Below are positions 18,702-26,975 of a DNA stretch of 51,383 nt, one piece after another (within the stretch, counting starts at the first letter, position 1; each line of letters starts with the position of its first letter). The stretch is taken from positions 1 to 51,383 of the forward strand of contig CAAFLG010000051.1 of the NCBI GenBank assembly GCA_900763705.1. Reading direction: 5' to 3'. The translations under genes were made by a program, and so were the position numbers. Source of the stretch: an uncultured Oscillospiraceae bacterium (GTDB lineage: Bacteria > Bacillota > Clostridia > Oscillospirales > Oscillospiraceae). The notes under the pieces were generated by a model. That model ran no database searches, was not told the origin of the DNA, and saw nothing but the letters and a program-made list of their open reading frames with translations.

Positions 18702-19676
18702 TCACTCGATCAGCGCGCTGTGTGCAAGGCGCAGGGCGCGCTCTGCGTCCTCGCGCGGCACAAAAACGCTCATCAGCCGCTCGCCGGTGACAACGGCGCA
18801 AACGCGCACGCCGCCGCCCTCCAGCGCGGAAACGACCTTTTTCTTGTATGCGCTGTCCGGCAGCGCGCGCCCGACGGCCGAGATGGACGCAAGCGGACCT
18901 TTGCCGCTTTTTTGCTGCGTTACGCCCGTGACCGGCGTCTCCTCCCCCGCCTCGCAGACGAGGCTGCCCGCGCTTTTTTCCCCGCACGATCTGACGGCGA
19001 TGGGTACGGCACACTTCTGTGCGAGCGCCACGCTGCGCTCATGCAGCACCTGCGCGCCCTTTTGCGCGAGCAGCAGCATATCGTCATACGAAATGCGTTC
19101 CCGGCGCAGCGCATCGGTGCAGAGGCGCGGGTCGGCGGAATAGACCCCGTCCACATCGGTATAGATGATGAGCTCATCGGCGTGAAGCGCCGCGGCGAGC
19201 GCCACGGCGCTCGTATCCGAGCCGCCGCGCCCGAGCGTTGTGATATCGCCCTTCTCATCAAGGCCCTGAAAGCCCGTCACGACCACGATGCGTCCCTTTT
19301 TGAGCTCGCGCCGGATGCGCTCCGTGCCGATATTCTCGATCTGTGCATCGCCATGCACGCCGTCCGTGCGCACGGGCACCTGCCATGCATTGAGCGAGAT
19401 CGCGTCCGCCCCCAGCTTTTTGAGTGCCAGCGCCCCAAGCGCCGCGCTCACCTGCTCGCCCGAGGCAAGCAGCGCGTCCAGTTCGCGCCTATCGGGCGAA
19501 CGCATCAGCTCATGCGCTTTTTCGAGAAGCGTATCCGTTGTGTTCCCCTGCGCCGAGAGGACGACGATCACGTCGCAGCCCTCATCCCGGCGTTCCTTTG
19601 CGATATGTGCCATGCGCAGCAGACATTCCGTGTCGCGCACCGAGCTGCCGCCGAATTTCTGCACGATCAGGCTCAT
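18702..19676 (-). CDS. Aspartate kinase, short form with reduced regulatory region
   Basis: A 324-residue aspartokinase, which phosphorylates aspartate at the entry to lysine, threonine and methionine synthesis. The kinase domain is intact: KFGGSSV at residue 7, GRGGSDTSAVALA near 150 and DVDGVYSADPR near 172. Most bacterial enzymes are about 400 residues with two ACT domains. Here only about 85 residues follow the kinase, with no ITGIAYDK-type first ACT segment, leaving room for one divergent ACT. The ATG at 19676 starts at the family N-terminus. It follows an HTH-ACT gene, from which a terminator-like hairpin separates it. Confidence 0.85.
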   Translation of the reverse strand: MSLIVQKFGGSSVRDTECLLRMAHIAKERRDEGCDVIVVLSAQGNTTDTLLEKAHELMRSPDRRELDALLASGEQVSAALGALALKKLGADAISLNAWQVPVRTDGVHGDAQIENIGTERIRRELKKGRIVVVTGFQGLDEKGDITTLGRGGSDTSAVALAAALHADELIIYTDVDGVYSADPRLCTDALRRERISYDDMLLLAQKGAQVLHERSVALAQKCAVPIAVRSCGEKSAGSLVCEAGEETPVTGVTQQKSGKGPLASISAVGRALPDSAYKKKVVSALEGGGVRVCAVVTGERLMSVFVPREDAERALRLAHSALIE

Positions 19677-19691
19677 TTGCACCACTTCCAA

Positions 19692-19738
19692 CAAAAAAAT
19701 GGATCGGCAGGCCGCCCTTGCGGCAACTGCCAATCCAT
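19692..19738 (-). terminator. Terminator-like hairpin in front of the aspartokinase gene
   Basis: On the minus strand a stem of about 16 pairs (ATGGAT...GGCAG...GCCGC against its partner, one mismatch and a two-base bulge) with a short loop, followed by seven U. It ends 16 bases before the aspartokinase start codon, overlapping the space where its ribosome-binding site lies. Confidence 0.75.
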
Positions 19739-19766
19739 CGTATGAAGCGGGACAAAACGCGGTGCC

Positions 19767-20207
19767 TCAGGCCGCCAGAATGTCGAAGCGGACCACGCCG
19801 TCGAGCGCGGAAGCCGTGGCCATCATCTCCTCGATCGACTCCTGCATCTCCGACGTTTCCGCTGAGATCGTCACCGCTGCGCAGCCGTTGGTCGGAATAC
19901 TCTGGTTGATCGTGAGAATATTCGCGCCCGATTCGGCAAAGATAGAAAGGACGTTGGACAAAACGCCCGGATTGTTCTTGAGCATGGCGTAAAACGTGAT
20001 GATGCGGCCCGTCTTCATGTCGTTGAAGGGACGCACCGCGTCGCGGTACTTATAAAAGGCACTGCGGCTGATGCCGACGGCGCGGGCAGCGTCACCCGCC
20101 GTGCGCACCTCGCCGGACTGGAGCATCCGCTTGGCTTCGGCCACCTTGATGAAGATCTCGGGCAGGGCGTCGGCCGAGACGATATAAAACTTTGTTGCTG
20201 GCATCAT
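19767..20207 (-). CDS. UPF0735-type HTH-ACT domain protein
   Basis: A 146-residue protein. Residues 30-55 (AGDAARAVGISRSAFYKYRD) look like a helix-turn-helix, and residues 70-146 form an ACT domain (FYAMLKNNPGVLSNVLSIF, ILTINQSIP) that usually binds an amino acid. UPF0735/PheB-type proteins commonly neighbour homoserine dehydrogenase or aspartokinase genes. It precedes the aspartokinase gene here, so a role in sensing an aspartate-family amino acid is likely but unproven. ATG at 20207 follows AGGAG. Confidence 0.85.
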   Translation of the reverse strand: MMPATKFYIVSADALPEIFIKVAEAKRMLQSGEVRTAGDAARAVGISRSAFYKYRDAVRPFNDMKTGRIITFYAMLKNNPGVLSNVLSIFAESGANILTINQSIPTNGCAAVTISAETSEMQESIEEMMATASALDGVVRFDILAA

Positions 20208-20307
20208 ATTTGTTTCTCCTATACGGCCAATTGTCTTTAATTGGTGTCAATTCTAGCATACCGCCCTGCGGAATGCAACTACTTTTTTCCCTGGGAGGTG
20301 GCATCGC

Positions 20308-21375
20308 TTGCGCGAGGAAACACTGCGCCGTTTTCTGCTCTTTTCCCTCTCCGCTGCGGCGGCAGGCGGCATCTTTTATCTCTCGTTCCGCTATCTTCTG
20401 CCCTGGTGCCTGCCGTTTCTCCTGGCGGCGCTCATCGCTTCGCTGCTCGAGCCGATCGTGCTGCGCTGGCAGCGAACGCTTCACTTCCGGCGCAGCTTTT
20501 CTTCGCTCGTCCTGACGCTGACGCTTCTTTTTCTCCTTGGCGGAATCTTGTCCCTTCTGTGGACAACACTGCTCTCTCAAATGAACGCGATGCTCTCCGC
20601 CGCGCCCGCGTTTTTTGACGCGCTGCCCGAGGCGGCGGAGGGGCTCCTCGTCCGATTGGAACGCTCGGGCGCGCTGCGCTCACCATGGCTCGAGGGCTAT
20701 CTGCGCGAGCAGCTGCTGCACGCCGTGAGCGATGCCGACAGCCTGCTGCGCGCGCTTTCCGCGCGGGCGGTGAGCGCGCTCGCCGCGGCAGCATCGGCGC
20801 TGCCGGGAGGCCTTCTCGCCGCTGCGACCTGCGTGCTCGCGATCTTCTTCACCTCCGCGTCCTATCCCGCACTGCGCGCGGCGCTGAAAGGGACGCTGCC
20901 GCCAAGGTATCTTGCGACGCTCCGGCGCTTTCGCGCGGGCGCGACAAATTCCCTCGCGCGCTGGCTGCGCGCGCAGGCGACGCTCTCGTGCGTGACGTTC
21001 TTTGAGCTGCTGCTTGGCTTTTTGCTCATGCGTCAGCGCTATGCGCTGCTGCTCGCCTTTCTCATCACGCTGCTCGACGCGCTGCCCGTCTTCGGCACGG
21101 GCACGGCGCTCGTGCCGTGGGCGGTCTTTACGCTGCTGTTCGGCTTTCCGCCCCGGGCGATCGTACTGCTCGCGCTGCATCTCTGCACGCTTGTCACGCG
21201 AAATACGCTCGAGCCGAAGCTCATCTCCGCGCAGGCGGGCCTGCCGCCGGTCGCTTCGCTCTTTGCGATGTATCTCGGCTACTGCACCTTCGGCGTTGCG
21301 GGGATGATCCTCTTTCCCTTCTTTCTCCTGCTGCTCTCGCAGGTCGCAGGAAGGAACGAAGGTGGAATTACTTGA
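20308..21375 (+). CDS. AI-2E/YtvI family membrane permease
   Basis: A 355-residue polytopic membrane protein of the AI-2E transporter superfamily, closest in layout to YtvI, a sporulation-associated member. About eight hydrophobic segments are visible, with the family's conserved C-terminal part around LDALPVFGTGTALVPWA (near 250) and NTLEPKLISAQAGLPP (near 295). It starts at TTG (20308) after GGGAGGTG. It stands alone before a bidirectional terminator. The transported compound is unknown. Confidence 0.82.
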   Translation: MREETLRRFLLFSLSAAAAGGIFYLSFRYLLPWCLPFLLAALIASLLEPIVLRWQRTLHFRRSFSSLVLTLTLLFLLGGILSLLWTTLLSQMNAMLSAAPAFFDALPEAAEGLLVRLERSGALRSPWLEGYLREQLLHAVSDADSLLRALSARAVSALAAAASALPGGLLAAATCVLAIFFTSASYPALRAALKGTLPPRYLATLRRFRAGATNSLARWLRAQATLSCVTFFELLLGFLLMRQRYALLLAFLITLLDALPVFGTGTALVPWAVFTLLFGFPPRAIVLLALHLCTLVTRNTLEPKLISAQAGLPPVASLFAMYLGYCTFGVAGMILFPFFLLLLSQVAGRNEGGIT

Positions 21376-21390
21376 CAGTCATTGCAAAAT

Positions 21391-21422
21391 AAAGGAAGGA
21401 CGGCCTTCACCGTCCTTCCTTT
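21391..21422. terminator. Bidirectional intrinsic terminator
   Basis: AAAGGAAGGACGG pairs perfectly with CCGTCCTTCCTTT around a six-base loop. It separates the convergent permease and PBP genes. Confidence 0.85.
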
Positions 21423-21424
21423 GC

Positions 21425-24019
21425 TTATCGTTTGCCTGTGCCGCCGTTGCCGAGCAGCCAGTTGAGGAAATCTCCGTTTTCGCCGACGGCGTCGCCGCCG
21501 GTGCTGCCGTTGTCACCTGTTTCACCACTGTCGCCGTCCTCGCTGCCGTTATCCGGCACATTCGGGTCAGGCGTGGGTTCAAGCGGCGTGATGTGCGTCG
21601 TGCACATGCCGCTGTACATGAGGTCACTGTAGAGCTGCACCGTGCCGCTGTTCGTGCGCACCGGCTCGCCTGCGGGGATCGACGTGATGAGCCCCTCTGC
21701 AAGCTGCGCCTGATACGTTGCCTGCATCGCCGCGCTCAGGGGCGTTGTGAGCAGATCGCGCTTGTAGCCCCAGCCGGCACTGACGTTCGGCTGGCTCAGA
21801 TCGAGCACATAGGCCGTCTCCACGTTCGGGCAGTAGTCCGAAGCGAGCATACCGGAATCGGCGCAGATCGTCACGGAAATGTGGCCGTCACAGCTCAGCG
21901 CGGGCGCATGATCCTTTGCGACCTTCACCGTCTGCGACGGGCAGCCGGCGGAGGCAAGAAGCCCCGTCTGCGTGCAGACCGTCACGCTGACCATGTCGCC
22001 GCTGCCCACGTCGAAGTCCTTGTTGGGAAGGTTTGCGTGGACCTTGCTCATAAAGGTCTTCCAGAGCGTGGCGGCGGGGTTGCCGCTTGCCACGATGCGC
22101 GTCGGCGTATCGTAGCCAACCCAGACGGCCGCCGTGTAATACGGCGTATAACCGACGAAGTAACGGTCGTTGTTGCTGTTGGTCGAACCGGTCTTACCGG
22201 CGATGGTCATGCCCGAGAAGTTTGCACCCGTACCGGTACCGTTGCGCACAACGTTTTTGAGGAGCTCGTTCATCGCATAGGCGGTGCTCTCCTTCATCGC
22301 AACGTGAGATTCGCTCTTGTTCTCCAGAATGACGTTGCCGTTGTGGTCGCGCACCTCAGTGTAGGTGCGGGGCGTTGTGTAAACGCCGCCGCGGGCAAAT
22401 GTTGCGTAGGCCGCGGCCATCTCGCGCGTGGTAACGCCCTTGGAAAGGCCGCCGAGCGCGAGCGCACCCGCCGCCGTCAGATCGTCGTTCGTCAGCGTCG
22501 AGAAGCTTAGCTTCTCGGTCATAAAGGCGTAGGACGCGGGCAGTGTCAGCTTGATGGCCGTGCGCACCGCCGTGGGGTTAGACGAATTGCGGATGGCATC
22601 CTGCAGCGTCATAATGCTGCGGTAGCCCGAGTAGGCGTTCACCGGCCAAATGCTGCCGCCGAGCATTTCAACGGGATAGTCGTCGATGACGCTCGCGGGC
22701 GTGATGACGCCGGCGTCCAGCGCGGGCGCATAAACGCTCAAAGGCTTGATGGCAGAACCGCACTGACGCACAACGGTCGAATAGTCGAGCAGGAACCGGC
22801 CCTCGCGCTCGCCCACGCGGCCCGCAACGGCCACGATGTCGCCCGTCGTATTGTCGATGATCGTTGCGCCGGACTGGAGCTGCTGGCCCTTGGAGGAGGT
22901 GTAGTTCAAGTTGCCGCGGTCGGCATAGACGCTCTCCACGATCGACTGCACCTCGGGGTCGACCGTACAATAGATGGAGTAGCCGCCGGTGTAGAGCAGG
23001 TCCTTTGCGACCGATTCATCATAGCCGAACTGTTCGTGCATATCGGCGACGATGTCGTTGAACATACGCTCAACAAAGTAGGAGTCATACTCCGTGCTCG
23101 AGGCGGTATCCACCCTGCTTGCGACCCCCGCAGAAGGAACAAATCCCGGGTCCCAGGAGAAGACGAGAGGCTCGACCTTTGCCTGCTCGTACTCTTCGTC
23201 GCTGATCTTGCCCAGCTCGTGCATCTTATAAAGGACAGTGAGCTGGCGCTCCTTGTTCTGTTCGCGGTACCAATCGCCGCGCGACGGATCATATTTATAG
23301 GGGAACTGCGTGATGCCGACGATGGACGCGGCCTCGGCGACCGTCAGCTCGCCGACGGTCTTGCCAAAGTAGCTCTCCGCCGCGGCCTCAATGCCGTTGC
23401 AGCCGTTGCCGAAGTAGACGAGGTTCAGGTATGTCTCGAGGATCTCATCCTTCGAATAATTTTTCTCGAGGCGCAGCGCGCGGAAGATCTCTGTCACTTT
23501 GCGCTTGATGGTCACCTCGTTGTCACCGGTCATGTTCTTCACGACCTGCTGGGTGATCGTCGAGCCGCCGCGCGTCGAGGTACCGGTGAGCTTTCCGAGA
23601 ATGGCTCTCGCCGTGCTCTTCCAGTCCACGCCGTGGTGGCTTTCAAAGCGCTCGTCCTCAATGGAGATGAGCGCATCCCGCACATGCTTGGGGATGTCGT
23701 CGATGCTCACGAGCGTGCGGTTCTCTACGCCGTGGAGCTTCGTGAGCTCCACCCATTCCCCGCTGGTCTTGTCCTGATAGTAGACCGTCGAGCTCTGCTT
23801 GAGTGTGTAGGCCGAGATATCCACATCAAGGTCGAGCGACGTGTGGACATAGATCATGAAGATTGCGAAAAACATCAGGCAGGTGGTAAGGCCGATGGCG
23901 AGAATGGTGCCGATGACCGTTTTCGCCGTGCCGCCTTTTTTCTTCTTGTGCGCCTGATGCGTTTTCGCCTGCGTGTGCTGTCTTCGGGGCGTCTGGTTTT
24001 CTGCGCGGTTTTCTTCCAT
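21425..24019 (-). CDS. Class A penicillin-binding protein (PBP1A-like)
   Basis: An 864-residue bifunctional peptidoglycan synthase. After a basic cytoplasmic tail (HTQAKTHQAHKKKK) and one membrane helix (about 37-62) comes a GT51 glycosyltransferase domain with EDERFESHHGVDW and GGSTITQQVVKN. The transpeptidase domain follows, with active-site SAIK, SSN and KTGST motifs in order. The C-terminus has PASTA-free beta-rich repeats and ends in a Gly/Asp/Asn-rich tail. The ATG at 24019 has AAGGAGGAGG upstream; the frame extends further without a better start. It is divergent from a DUF1292 gene. Confidence 0.93.
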   Translation of the reverse strand: MEENRAENQTPRRQHTQAKTHQAHKKKKGGTAKTVIGTILAIGLTTCLMFFAIFMIYVHTSLDLDVDISAYTLKQSSTVYYQDKTSGEWVELTKLHGVENRTLVSIDDIPKHVRDALISIEDERFESHHGVDWKSTARAILGKLTGTSTRGGSTITQQVVKNMTGDNEVTIKRKVTEIFRALRLEKNYSKDEILETYLNLVYFGNGCNGIEAAAESYFGKTVGELTVAEAASIVGITQFPYKYDPSRGDWYREQNKERQLTVLYKMHELGKISDEEYEQAKVEPLVFSWDPGFVPSAGVASRVDTASSTEYDSYFVERMFNDIVADMHEQFGYDESVAKDLLYTGGYSIYCTVDPEVQSIVESVYADRGNLNYTSSKGQQLQSGATIIDNTTGDIVAVAGRVGEREGRFLLDYSTVVRQCGSAIKPLSVYAPALDAGVITPASVIDDYPVEMLGGSIWPVNAYSGYRSIMTLQDAIRNSSNPTAVRTAIKLTLPASYAFMTEKLSFSTLTNDDLTAAGALALGGLSKGVTTREMAAAYATFARGGVYTTPRTYTEVRDHNGNVILENKSESHVAMKESTAYAMNELLKNVVRNGTGTGANFSGMTIAGKTGSTNSNNDRYFVGYTPYYTAAVWVGYDTPTRIVASGNPAATLWKTFMSKVHANLPNKDFDVGSGDMVSVTVCTQTGLLASAGCPSQTVKVAKDHAPALSCDGHISVTICADSGMLASDYCPNVETAYVLDLSQPNVSAGWGYKRDLLTTPLSAAMQATYQAQLAEGLITSIPAGEPVRTNSGTVQLYSDLMYSGMCTTHITPLEPTPDPNVPDNGSEDGDSGETGDNGSTGGDAVGENGDFLNWLLGNGGTGKR

Positions 24020-24137
24020 AAAGCGCCTCCTCCTTTGCTTAGAAAATATGCGCGCTGTGCGCATAACGTTGGTTGCAGGTTTCAATAAGAATACAGAATA
24101 TAGTATAGCACGCCTGTCAAGAGGTGTGCATCTTGTC

Positions 24138-24166
24138 TTGATTTTTTGTAGGAAGTGGAGTATAAT
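24138..24166 (+). promoter_or_regulatory. Strong sigma-A promoter of the DUF1292 gene
   Basis: TTGATT (24138-24143), 17-base spacer, perfect TATAAT (24161-24166), thirty bases upstream of the start codon. Confidence 0.85.
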
Positions 24167-24196
24167 GCGCTCACAAACTACCAGGAGGTGTCCCCC

Positions 24197-24487
24197 ATGA
24201 GTGAGGAGTTCGGCCCCAATTTTGTCACGCTGACAGACGATGAGGGCAACGATGTAGAGCTTGAATATGTCGATGCGCTGGAATTTAACGGCACGACTTA
24301 TATGGCTTTCTTCCCGGTGATGGAAGAAGACAGCGAGGAAGAGGAAAACGAAGAGGAATACGGTCTTGTCATCCTCAAGAGCCAGATGGAAGACGGCGAG
24401 GAGTTCCTTGTCACCGTCGACGATGAGGAAGAGATTGAAAAGGTCTATGACCTCTTCATGGAGCAGATTCTTTCCGACGAGGAATAA
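24197..24487 (+). CDS. DUF1292 family small acidic protein
   Basis: A 96-residue, very acidic protein (ITL-type strand pairs, EEDSEEEENEEEYG near 45-58, C-terminal FMEQILSDEE). DUF1292 proteins are short, conserved in Firmicutes and often lie near Holliday junction resolvase genes; no function is established. ATG at 24197 follows AGGAGGTG. It is a single gene followed by the 6S RNA. Confidence 0.85.
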   Translation: MSEEFGPNFVTLTDDEGNDVELEYVDALEFNGTTYMAFFPVMEEDSEEEENEEEYGLVILKSQMEDGEEFLVTVDDEEEIEKVYDLFMEQILSDEE

Positions 24488-24537
24488 GTTTCTTCTCTCT
24501 TGCGACGGATTTTTCCGTCTCATCGAGGTAAACTGAA

Positions 24538-24718
24538 TTTGCCCTGCGGGGTGCGTGATAAGTTCTTTTTAAACCCACATTTCGTCATAAGGGACGTCGG
24601 TACGCTCCGGTGGTTTGCAGGCCTCCCGGCTGCCTTCTGCGGCTGGACGTTGGAAGCAATAAAGCCGGACAGAGACGACCCACCTGTCCAGAATGGTGCA
24701 GGTTTTGGCGGGGCTTAC
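24538..24718 (+). ncRNA. ssrS: 6S RNA
   Basis: About 180 bases showing 6S RNA architecture: the ends GCCCTGC (24541-24547) and GCGGGGC (24708-24714) pair, and the apical stem CCGGCT / AGCCGG closes a hairpin. The blocks GTGCGTGATAAG, AAACCCACA, GCAATAAAGCCGG and CCCACCTGTCCAG match what I remember of Clostridia 6S RNAs. 6S RNA binds sigma-A RNA polymerase in stationary phase by mimicking an open promoter. A TAAACT box at 24530 may be its -10. Identified by eye only; a covariance-model search would settle it. Confidence 0.72.
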
Positions 24719-24760
24719 ACGGCCACTGCGGGGCAATTTTATATTTTCCGCGAATTGCAC

Positions 24761-24780
24761 AAATTTTTCATTTCATTTTC
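24761..24780 (+). promoter_or_regulatory. AT-rich element shared with the ygeY and ABC promoters
   Basis: AAATTTTTCATTTCATTTTC, about 30 bases upstream of the candidate -35 of ssnA. Close relatives lie at 39066-39090 and 44393-44421, in each case upstream of a -35 box. Confidence 0.45.
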
Positions 24781-24811
24781 TACATCAACTGAGACGGAAA
24801 AAACGTGCATT

Positions 24812-24840
24812 TTGTTCCCGTTTCCTGTAAAATATTTATA
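24812..24840 (+). promoter_or_regulatory. Candidate ssnA promoter
   Basis: TTGTTC (24812-24817), 17-base spacer, TTTATA (24835-24840). Modest boxes but the best spacing in the region. Confidence 0.45.
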
Positions 24841-24898
24841 GCAACTCAATTATTGTTTGGTAGCTGCAACGTAGTGCTTCGCGCACGGGCTGTACGGT

Positions 24899-24948
24899 CG
24901 CTCCCCTTTGTCGGGCAGCGGCGTGGTCTGTGTGAGGAGCGCTTTTTT
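24899..24948 (+). terminator. Possible attenuator in the ssnA leader
   Basis: CGCTCC (24899-24904) can pair with GGAGCG (24936-24941), followed by a run of six T (24943-24948). The stem is short and the loop long. It lies between the candidate promoter and ssnA. Confidence 0.35.
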
Positions 24949-25011
24949 CTTTCCCTTGCGGTGCCGCTTTCGCGGCGGGGAAAAGGCAAAAGAAAAAGGA
25001 GGAGCAAGCAT

Positions 25012-26355
25012 ATGAAACTTATCACCAACGGTCGCCTCATCACCCGCGACGAGAGCGCGCAGGGCTATTACGAGCACGGCGCGGTCGCCTTTGAGGGCAC
25101 GAAGATCGTCGAAGTCGGCGAAGAGGCGGCGCTGCGCACAAAATATCCCGGTGCCGAGATCATCGACGCCAAGGGCGGCGTCATCATGCCCGCGCTCATC
25201 AACGCGCACACGCATATCTACTCCGCCCTTGCCCGCGGTCTTTCCATCAAGGGCAACAATCCGACAAACTTTTATGAGGTGCTCGACGGCACATGGTGGG
25301 CCATCGACCGCCACCTGATGATGGACGGCACGCGCGCCTCCGCTGCCGCGCTTTACATCGACTCCATCAAGCAGGGCGTGACGACCATTTTCGACCATCA
25401 CGCTTCCTACGGCGAGATTCCCGGCTCGCTGCATACCATCGCCGAAGAGAGCAAGCGTCTCGGCCTTCGCTCCTGCCTCTGCTACGAGGTCTCCGACCGC
25501 GACGGCGAAGAGAAGTGCCTTCAGGCTATCCGGGAAAACGCTGACTTCATCACGGAATGTGAAAAGCGCAATGATCCCATGCTCGCGGCGATGTTCGGCG
25601 GCCACGCGCTGTTCACGATCTCCGATAAGACCTTCGAGCGCATGGTCGCGGCCAACAACGGCCGCACGGGCTATCACATCCACGTCTCCGAGGGCATGAA
25701 CGACGTGTACGACTCCCTCCAGAACTACGGCCGCCGTCCCGTGCAGCGCTTGCAGGATCACGGCATCCTCGGCCCCAAGACCATCCTCGGCCACTGCATC
25801 CACGTCAACTCCGCCGAGATGGACATCATCAAGGAGACGGGCACGATGGTCGTGAACAATCCCGAGTCCAACATGGGCAATGCCATCGGCATCTGCCCCG
25901 TGCTCCAGCTCCACAAGCGCGGCATCCTCCTCGGCATGGGCACCGACGCTTACACGAACGATATGCTTGAGTCCCTCAAGGTCGCCCTCTGCTCCCAGCG
26001 CAGCCAGAACTGCCTGCCGAACGTCGGCTGGTGCGAGGTGACGGACATGCTCTTCAAGAATAACGCGAAGATCGGTGAGAAATACTTCCCCGACACGCTC
26101 GGCGTTCTGAAACCCGGCGCGGCAGCGGACATCATCGTCATGGACTATAAGCCGTTCACCCCGTTCTCCGACGAGAATATCGACGGCCACATGATCTTCG
26201 GCATGACGGGCCGCCAGTGCCAAACCACCATCGCCGCCGGCAAGACCCTCATGCTCGACCGCGAGCTCGTCGGCATCGACGAAGAAGCCGAAAATGCGCA
26301 CATTCTTGAAGCCGCCAAGAAACTCTGGGGCGACTTAAATCACAGAAAATATTGA
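25012..26355 (+). CDS. ssnA: SsnA-type aminohydrolase of the purine catabolism module
   Basis: A 447-residue amidohydrolase-superfamily enzyme, near the 442 residues of Escherichia coli SsnA. Metal ligands HxH are H66 and H68 in NAHTHIYSALARG; later ligands are in GYHIHVSEG and LGHCIH, and the Asp in GMGTDAYTND. SsnA belongs to the gene set that co-occurs with selenium-dependent molybdenum hydroxylases and urate/purine degradation; its substrate is still not firmly known. ATG at 25012 follows AAGGAGGAG. The next purine gene, ygfK, is separated from it by a low-GC insert. Confidence 0.92.
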   Translation: MKLITNGRLITRDESAQGYYEHGAVAFEGTKIVEVGEEAALRTKYPGAEIIDAKGGVIMPALINAHTHIYSALARGLSIKGNNPTNFYEVLDGTWWAIDRHLMMDGTRASAAALYIDSIKQGVTTIFDHHASYGEIPGSLHTIAEESKRLGLRSCLCYEVSDRDGEEKCLQAIRENADFITECEKRNDPMLAAMFGGHALFTISDKTFERMVAANNGRTGYHIHVSEGMNDVYDSLQNYGRRPVQRLQDHGILGPKTILGHCIHVNSAEMDIIKETGTMVVNNPESNMGNAIGICPVLQLHKRGILLGMGTDAYTNDMLESLKVALCSQRSQNCLPNVGWCEVTDMLFKNNAKIGEKYFPDTLGVLKPGAAADIIVMDYKPFTPFSDENIDGHMIFGMTGRQCQTTIAAGKTLMLDRELVGIDEEAENAHILEAAKKLWGDLNHRKY

Positions 26356-26368
26356 TTAGGAGTTTCAT

Positions 26369-26656
26369 ATGGCTATTCCGGAATTACAGGAAGAATTTGC
26401 TCAATACTTAACAGCAAATTACAACTATTCTCATCCGCGCCACATGGCAAGCGAGGTTTTCTACTCCTATCGGCACGACATTGGCATCCCGTTTGAAGAA
26501 ATCTTTCGAAGTGATACATCAATGGAGCACGCCAAAGAATTGCTGATTCAATATTTTGAACGTATCGGGCGTAAGTCTCCTAAAGGACACGCTCAGGTTC
26601 ACTATAACGATTGGATAAGATTCAAAGAATTCTTAGAACATAAATCCTCCAGATAG
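26369..26656 (+). CDS. Low-GC unknown gene inserted between ssnA and ygfK
   Basis: A 95-residue protein with a good ribosome-binding site (TTAGGAG) and a helical pattern (LQEEFAQYLTANYNY, FYSYRHDIGIPFEEIF, AKELLIQYFERIG). It resembles the small helical N-terminal modules of some site-specific DNA-binding or restriction proteins, but I cannot name a family. Composition is strikingly AT-rich compared with both neighbours, and it is the only gene in the window that ends in TAG. It was probably acquired. It could be a real gene or a fragment of a larger one. Confidence 0.6.
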   Translation: MAIPELQEEFAQYLTANYNYSHPRHMASEVFYSYRHDIGIPFEEIFRSDTSMEHAKELLIQYFERIGRKSPKGHAQVHYNDWIRFKEFLEHKSSR

Positions 26657-26975
26657 CCTCTATGTCGTCACAAAAAATGATTCATTGACAGTCCCCTGCT
26701 TCCAACGGCAGAGGCCGTCATCTACATCCAGCCAGCGACAGTGGAGACTGAAGCAGCCCAAATCGTAACGATTCAAGCGCCATCATTTCTTGCAAAAGAG
26801 CAATTCACCCCGCGCACCCCCATAATTCTCTCTTGGGGTTCCAAAGGGGCCATTCTCTTTTGCAAAGAGAATGGCCCCTTTGACTTCCCGCCACAGTATC
26901 CGCGGCCCATCGGAGGCCCGCGCCTCCACTTTTCCCGCCGCCTTTGCGGCATTCAAACGAAAGGAGCACCCCCTT
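26657..26975. other. Intergenic stretch with a perfect 18-bp hairpin
   Basis: No gene recognised. It holds a near-ideal inverted repeat (26843-26881): an 18-base arm beginning AAAGGGGCCATTCTCTTT, a three-base loop TGC, and its exact complement. Only three T follow, so it is a poor intrinsic terminator by U-run. No convincing promoter is visible between it and ygfK. Confidence 0.7.

Larger units (their letters stand above)
24488..25011 (+). other. Long non-coding region: 6S RNA plus ssnA promoter and leader
   Basis: Over 500 bases with no protein gene. The left part holds a likely 6S RNA (24538-24718). The middle (24719-24845) is AT-rich and holds a candidate promoter and regulatory element. 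The right part (24846-25011) is a transcribed leader with possible hairpins. Confidence 0.75.

Noticed and set aside
26843..26881. Transposon end or intact insertion sequence
   Set aside because: The inverted repeat is a single tight hairpin, with no transposase and no flanking target duplication.
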